A DNA stretch of 37,711 nucleotides from Lingula anatina (lineage: Eukaryota > Brachiopoda > Lingulata > Lingulida > Lingulidae), in assembly GCF_001039355.2 (NCBI RefSeq), contig NW_019775643.1:123765-161475 (forward strand), written 5' to 3'. Position 1 is the first letter of the stretch, and each line of letters starts with the position of its first letter. Positions 33,901 to 37,711 of the stretch are shown piece by piece. Both the position numbers and the translations under genes were made by a program. The notes beneath the pieces were generated by a model. That model was not told where the DNA came from and did not search any database. It saw nothing but the letters and a program-made list of their open reading frames with translations.

Positions 33901-35463
33901 TGCACGCAAAGTACAATGCTTAGCACATGTTAGTTTTAATCGTCCCCGAAGAGTCAAAACAATTTTCGCATTACCCTCATGTATTCAGACATAAATAGAT
34001 ATTTCAGTCAAGGGAATAACATGCCTAAGTAGCTTACATTTTTTGTTCAATATTCAAGGGAATTTTGCTTAAGTGAGAAACTTACGCTCGGAGTGTTTAT
34101 CTGATTAGCAATTGCTACTGGTTCCTGTTACAAGATACCACTGTTTTCTTTAATTTGGCATAGTCGAGAGCCCGTACTACAAGTTTGACGTCACTTAATG
34201 AGATAACTGTACTAGTATCAATTAGGGACACACCCGACTCTCTTCTCATCACTGATCGATGGGAGCGATCATTTACAAACCATTAATTTGCCCATCAGGC
34301 CATCCTCGTCAGAGATCACAAGCAGATGATGACTAGTGGCATAGATTAATGTGCTCAAAATTGAAATGATATTTTGCGGTTTAATTAATAATAACGGTTT
34401 TAATTCCCCCCCCCCCCCAAATGTATTCCAAATTCATTTCTGATATAATTCATCCTTTTCGTTTTTACTTTTATCGCTTCGCCTCACTGTATGTTTAATT
34501 ACATTTCTTCTTTTCTTTCAAATATTTCTGAGTTTAAATGTCTTCCATTCTATTCTTGTCGTAATTTATTTTCTTTTGTTACTTTTCTTCAAATCATTGT
34601 AAATTTTCATTGAGTTTCCCCCTCTCTTCTCCAATCTCCTGAACAAATTCTTGCTTCTTCTTCTGTCGATAGCGCCAGCCAGGGCATTTGAACAATTCCT
34701 AATTTAGTTCCCACACCTTTCCACCTGACTTGCTCAACTTCCAGTACCTACTGTCCTTCGGGATTCCCAACACGAAACAAACTAATGCAATCAGTAGACA
34801 ACTGGCAAAAGTCATACTTGCGTTTCTATACTTATTGTAAATATTTCTGTATTTGGCCTGGGGACAATCTTGTGAGGTTGAAGAACACGAAGTTAAGACA
34901 CAAAGGCCAGTAATTAAACAAACTCAAGATAAAGGGGAAACAGCATACAGAGTAATTATTGTGGAGTCGAAGTAAAATCGTTAACCTGTAACTTTACTTG
35001 CAAAGTACCAGTACACCGTGATAATCAATGGATACATATTTAATTCACTAATGCATACTTGAGTAAAAATCATAAATAAATTAGATAACACACCTGTACC
35101 TCAATTGTACACGAGGAGAACAAAGTAAATATCTCTATGTATAAATAAAGGTGACGACAAAAACAACATTTTATAGGGTTAATACAAAAAAGTGAATTGG
35201 TTAACAAAAGACTAAAATACAAGGTGAAAACAAAATTCCAATTCTCTGTGTCTAAATTCCTTCCATAGATGTCTAAATTGCATCATTTATATCACAGAAA
35301 AAAGTTAACAAACAAACAAAAAATGTACCTAAGGAATTTACATTAAGAACATGAGTACGTGATTCGCACCATCTACTCTGCTTAAAAATTATTTAAAATT
35401 GTTGCATAACACTTACGCTTACGTGTGAATAATGTTATTCGATATATCTATCTACATATAGGC
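30991..35463. other. Non-coding, no gene seen
   Basis: AT-rich. Frames up to about 91 codons (for example 32424-32699 and 33023-33295, minus) have no recognisable motif. A strong donor-like TTAAG|GTAGGTAC lies on the minus strand around 31119-31126 and others near 33736 and 34090, without partner exons that I can identify. A 13-C run lies at 34406-34418. The distal part is downstream sequence of innexin D. Confidence 0.45.
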
Positions 35464-35469
35464 TTTATT
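35464..35469 (-). terminator. Candidate poly(A) signal of innexin D
   Basis: AATAAA on the minus strand about 500 nt after the innexin D stop. The downstream region (ATATGTAGATAGATAT, then GTAAGTGTTATG) is only moderately U/GU-rich, so this is the weakest of the four poly(A) calls. Confidence 0.3.
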
Positions 35470-35966
35470 TTTCATACATCAATGTCACAAAAACATGACA
35501 TTTTAGATCGTCAATGGCACCAAGTTATTGTTAGGCCACAGCCCCAGTGTGTGAGTGAAGGTACCTTTCTTGTTCACACCACTATGATCATACACCTTCA
35601 GCATTGATTTTCCTGGCGGCGACAAATAACCTGATGTTTGCTCTGGTTCTCAAATAAACCCTTGTCTAAATATGGCCGCCATTTTAACGTCATTCAACGG
35701 CCCGCTGTATTAAAATATTTGGCCACTCATGATTTCGTATGTGACATATCAATACTGAGTACCGAAATTCCTATGGAGAGGGTGAACTTTGCTAGAGGCC
35801 TTGGAAGACGAATAAAAACGACGTAACGTGCATTGATGTTTTGGCCATTCCACAAGTGCAGCGAGGGCTTTGCAAAATGGTAATGCTTTCTTGCTGAGAT
35901 CATACGCTTGTGCGAAAGTCTTCATGTCAAAAGATCAGGGCCCCTTATTTACATTTTAGATGTGTA
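35470..35966 (-). other. Probable 3' UTR of innexin D
   Basis: Non-coding sequence between the innexin D stop and the candidate poly(A) signal. Two short plus-strand frames (60 and 62 codons) within it have no recognisable motif. Confidence 0.35.
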
Positions 35967-37163
35967 TCAAACATCGATCTCTGTTCCATTTCCAGGATGA
36001 ATGTTTCGCTTTTGTTCTGTAAAGTACTCCCACAAAGCGTCAATCATTTCAGCCACTACAACATCGTTTGTATTCCTACCTAAAAGTTTTAATATAAACA
36101 CCCCATCTTGACGCAGGTATTTTTCAATGAAGGCGTGGGTCATTTTGGTATCACAGTTTGACTCGATTCGCTCCATTAGTTTGAGATATTTACGGATGTA
36201 ATGTCTCCTCTCCCGTTGGAATAGCATGCTAAGCCAGGTTAGGAACCCGAACACGGTGGCAGCGGATACAAAGACCAACCAGAACCAGATGAAAATGTAG
36301 ATTTTCTCATTAAAAAGGTTAATGGGGAGCACACACTGGACGGTGTGGCGGTGAATGTTGCTGACTCCTCCAAGGAAACGGATTTCAAAGTCACACAGGG
36401 TAACTCTCGGGAACTGACCCGACTCTTTCCAACTTCTTTTGTTCATCAGGTCACCTATAACTTCGAAGCCGTAGATGTGGTAATTGGTCCCAAGGAATGC
36501 ATTGAGGAGGAACAACTGACCAATTACATTGGCCAAATAGATAACTTTGATAATAAGGTATAATGCTATAAGGTAGTTACCATATCGCCTTCCACAAAAA
36601 AGACATATACAATGTTTTGAGATTAGCTGCTTGCAGTTGGCAAAGCAGCCCTTGCTTAGGTCCCTCTGGTGATCAAAGTATCTATCTAAATGGCGCACAA
36701 GGTACCGGATCGTCCCCTCTCGCGCATCTGGGTTTAAACTTTCATTTCCACTTAATGATTTCACGATGGTGTTCATATCCACCCCCGTCCTTCCATTCAA
36801 AAGTCTCCATACTATACAGGGTATGTAAAACATGAGTGCCTGTACCATCAGCACAATGGGCACCCATTGGTAGTACCCAATGTGCTCATGCGGTTCCCAT
36901 TTCTCCGGGATCCGCTCATCAAATGCAGTATAGTACGTATTTTTTATCCAGCAATAGTTATTGGTATAATCTTCATGAGCATCAGTAAAGTGAGTTGGTG
37001 TCCAGCACGTAATCGGGTCGCCGACATATTGTTTTGTGCTGACCACAAGGGCAAAAACAATGAAAATAATGGCTGTGTAGCGATGGCTCAGTCTGTCGAA
37101 GAAATCATCATCACTTCGAAGTCCCTTGCCAACTTTGCCTAGGACGTCCAGAAATCCAGACAT
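35967..37163 (-). CDS. Innexin D (gap-junction/hemichannel subunit)
   Basis: A complete 398-residue single-exon innexin and the most divergent of the four. DRLSHRYT is at 23-30, TM1 about 29-45, C53 and C71 in loop 1, YYQW at 97-100, TM2 about 98-119, TM3 about 198-224, TM4 about 289-313, and DGVFILKL at 353-360. Loop 2 carries a two-residue insertion (VS, 267-268), so its cysteines C257 and C277 are spaced CX19C instead of CX17C. The cytoplasmic loop has one extra residue and five cysteines (173, 177, 185, 187, 190). Loop 1 lacks the PFEERIPxxxLPRAH form of A-C and reads AFDERIPEKWEPHEH. The tail ends EIDV, resembling a class II PDZ ligand. It is closest to C at about 65%. It lies 19 kb from C in the same orientation. 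The acceptor one base upstream supports the start. Confidence 0.97.
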   Translation of the reverse strand: MSGFLDVLGKVGKGLRSDDDFFDRLSHRYTAIIFIVFALVVSTKQYVGDPITCWTPTHFTDAHEDYTNNYCWIKNTYYTAFDERIPEKWEPHEHIGYYQWVPIVLMVQALMFYIPCIVWRLLNGRTGVDMNTIVKSLSGNESLNPDAREGTIRYLVRHLDRYFDHQRDLSKGCFANCKQLISKHCICLFCGRRYGNYLIALYLIIKVIYLANVIGQLFLLNAFLGTNYHIYGFEVIGDLMNKRSWKESGQFPRVTLCDFEIRFLGGVSNIHRHTVQCVLPINLFNEKIYIFIWFWLVFVSAATVFGFLTWLSMLFQRERRHYIRKYLKLMERIESNCDTKMTHAFIEKYLRQDGVFILKLLGRNTNDVVVAEMIDALWEYFTEQKRNIHPGNGTEIDV

Positions 37164-37180
37164 TCTGAAACGAAATAAAT
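37164..37180 (-). other. Splice acceptor abutting the innexin D start codon
   Basis: The minus strand reads TTTATTTCGTTTCAG|aATG, with CAG one base before the initiator, exactly as in innexin C. Confidence 0.6.
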
Positions 37181-37394
37181 TGTACAGGTCTTATTAATTA
37201 TTACTCATTAGATGACCCGCTCACGTAATGGTCCCCTGACGGAACCCATTGTTTAATGAACCATCGAGCGTGCATCTTACGACAAGACCAAACCACAAAA
37301 ATAACCGAAGCCGAGGATGAATATCGTCACGGGATCTGAAACAAGACAATCACCAAGGCAACTAATAGATGCTGTATGAAAACGGAAAATCGAA
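37181..37394 (-). other. Possible 5' UTR intron of innexin D
   Basis: Sequence between the acceptor at 37165 and the donor-like site at 37400. Together they would define an intron of about 235 bp. It has no coding content of its own. Confidence 0.35.
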
Positions 37395-37711
37395 TCTACC
37401 TGCTGCTCACACACATGCCCCACAACACCTAGAACTACGGGGTATGGTAACGCACACAACTAAAAGCCCATAATCACACAAACTTGTTAAACGCTGAAAA
37501 TAAAATGGAGAAAAAAAAGCGAAAAAAAAAACAAGATTCAGAGACCGACAACTGAAGATAAGCGTAAACTATCTAACACGTATGCCATCAAGGCTCATAC
37601 CCTGCAAAGCCAGCGACTAGACCTAAAGCGTGAACTCCCCAGCCCTCGTCCGACTCTCTAACACGCTCCTTGTGGGGGTGCATGTGTTGTCCGCGAATCC
37701 GAGAGCGATGA
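37395..37711 (-). other. Candidate first exon region and donor of innexin D
   Basis: The minus strand reads GAGCAGCAG|GTAGATTC with the exon ending at 37400, a good donor. An ATG at 37459 in the putative exon would open a frame that, after splicing to 37164, runs across the innexin start in another frame. It would therefore be an upstream ORF unless transcription starts downstream of it. The rest of the interval to the window end shows no gene. Confidence 0.3.

Overview
The window looks like nuclear DNA from an invertebrate animal. It is AT-rich and mostly non-coding, with microsatellites, homopolymer runs, transposon debris and introns. Its only convincing protein genes are four innexins, the invertebrate gap-junction and hemichannel proteins. 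A lophotrochozoan (mollusc, annelid, brachiopod or a relative) is my best guess, from the general character of the proteins. The sequence alone does not fix the phylum.

All four innexins are on the minus strand. Each has an unbroken, full-length coding region in a single exon: gene A (3874-5103, 409 aa), gene B (7521-8789, 422 aa), gene C (15506-16696, 396 aa) and gene D (35967-37163, 398 aa). All keep the family hallmarks: a DRLxHR N-terminal motif, four membrane segments, two cysteines in each extracellular loop, the YYQW signature before TM2, and a conserved DGxFIL C-terminal block. By hand count A and B are about 75% identical and align without gaps over 390 residues. C and D are about 65% identical. 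The array therefore looks like two sub-pairs from successive local duplications.

Each gene has a splice-acceptor-like pyrimidine tract ending in AG exactly one base before the start ATG (AG|g|ATG in A and B, AG|a|ATG in C and D). An intron in the 5' UTR, or less likely a trans-splice acceptor, was therefore probably inherited from the founder gene. Candidate donors lie upstream of B, C and D. Candidate poly(A) signals lie about 0.5 to 1.4 kb downstream of each stop.

Layout. 1-245: transposon terminus. 246-2748: no gene seen. 2749-5104: gene A and its probable 3' UTR. 5105-6554: A/B gap, with an innexin-like relic beside a GT/GA microsatellite. 6555-8790: gene B and probable 3' UTR. 8791-14068: non-coding, with a promoter-like block near 11.4-11.63 kb. 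14069-16697: gene C and probable 3' UTR. 16698-35463: 19 kb without a credible coding gene, containing two tandem duplications, a MITE-like inverted-repeat element, simple repeats and candidate 5' exon donors for C. 35464-37164: gene D and probable 3' UTR. 37165-37711: upstream of D.

The four proteins could assemble as homomeric or mixed channels if expressed in the same cells. No expression evidence is visible in the sequence.
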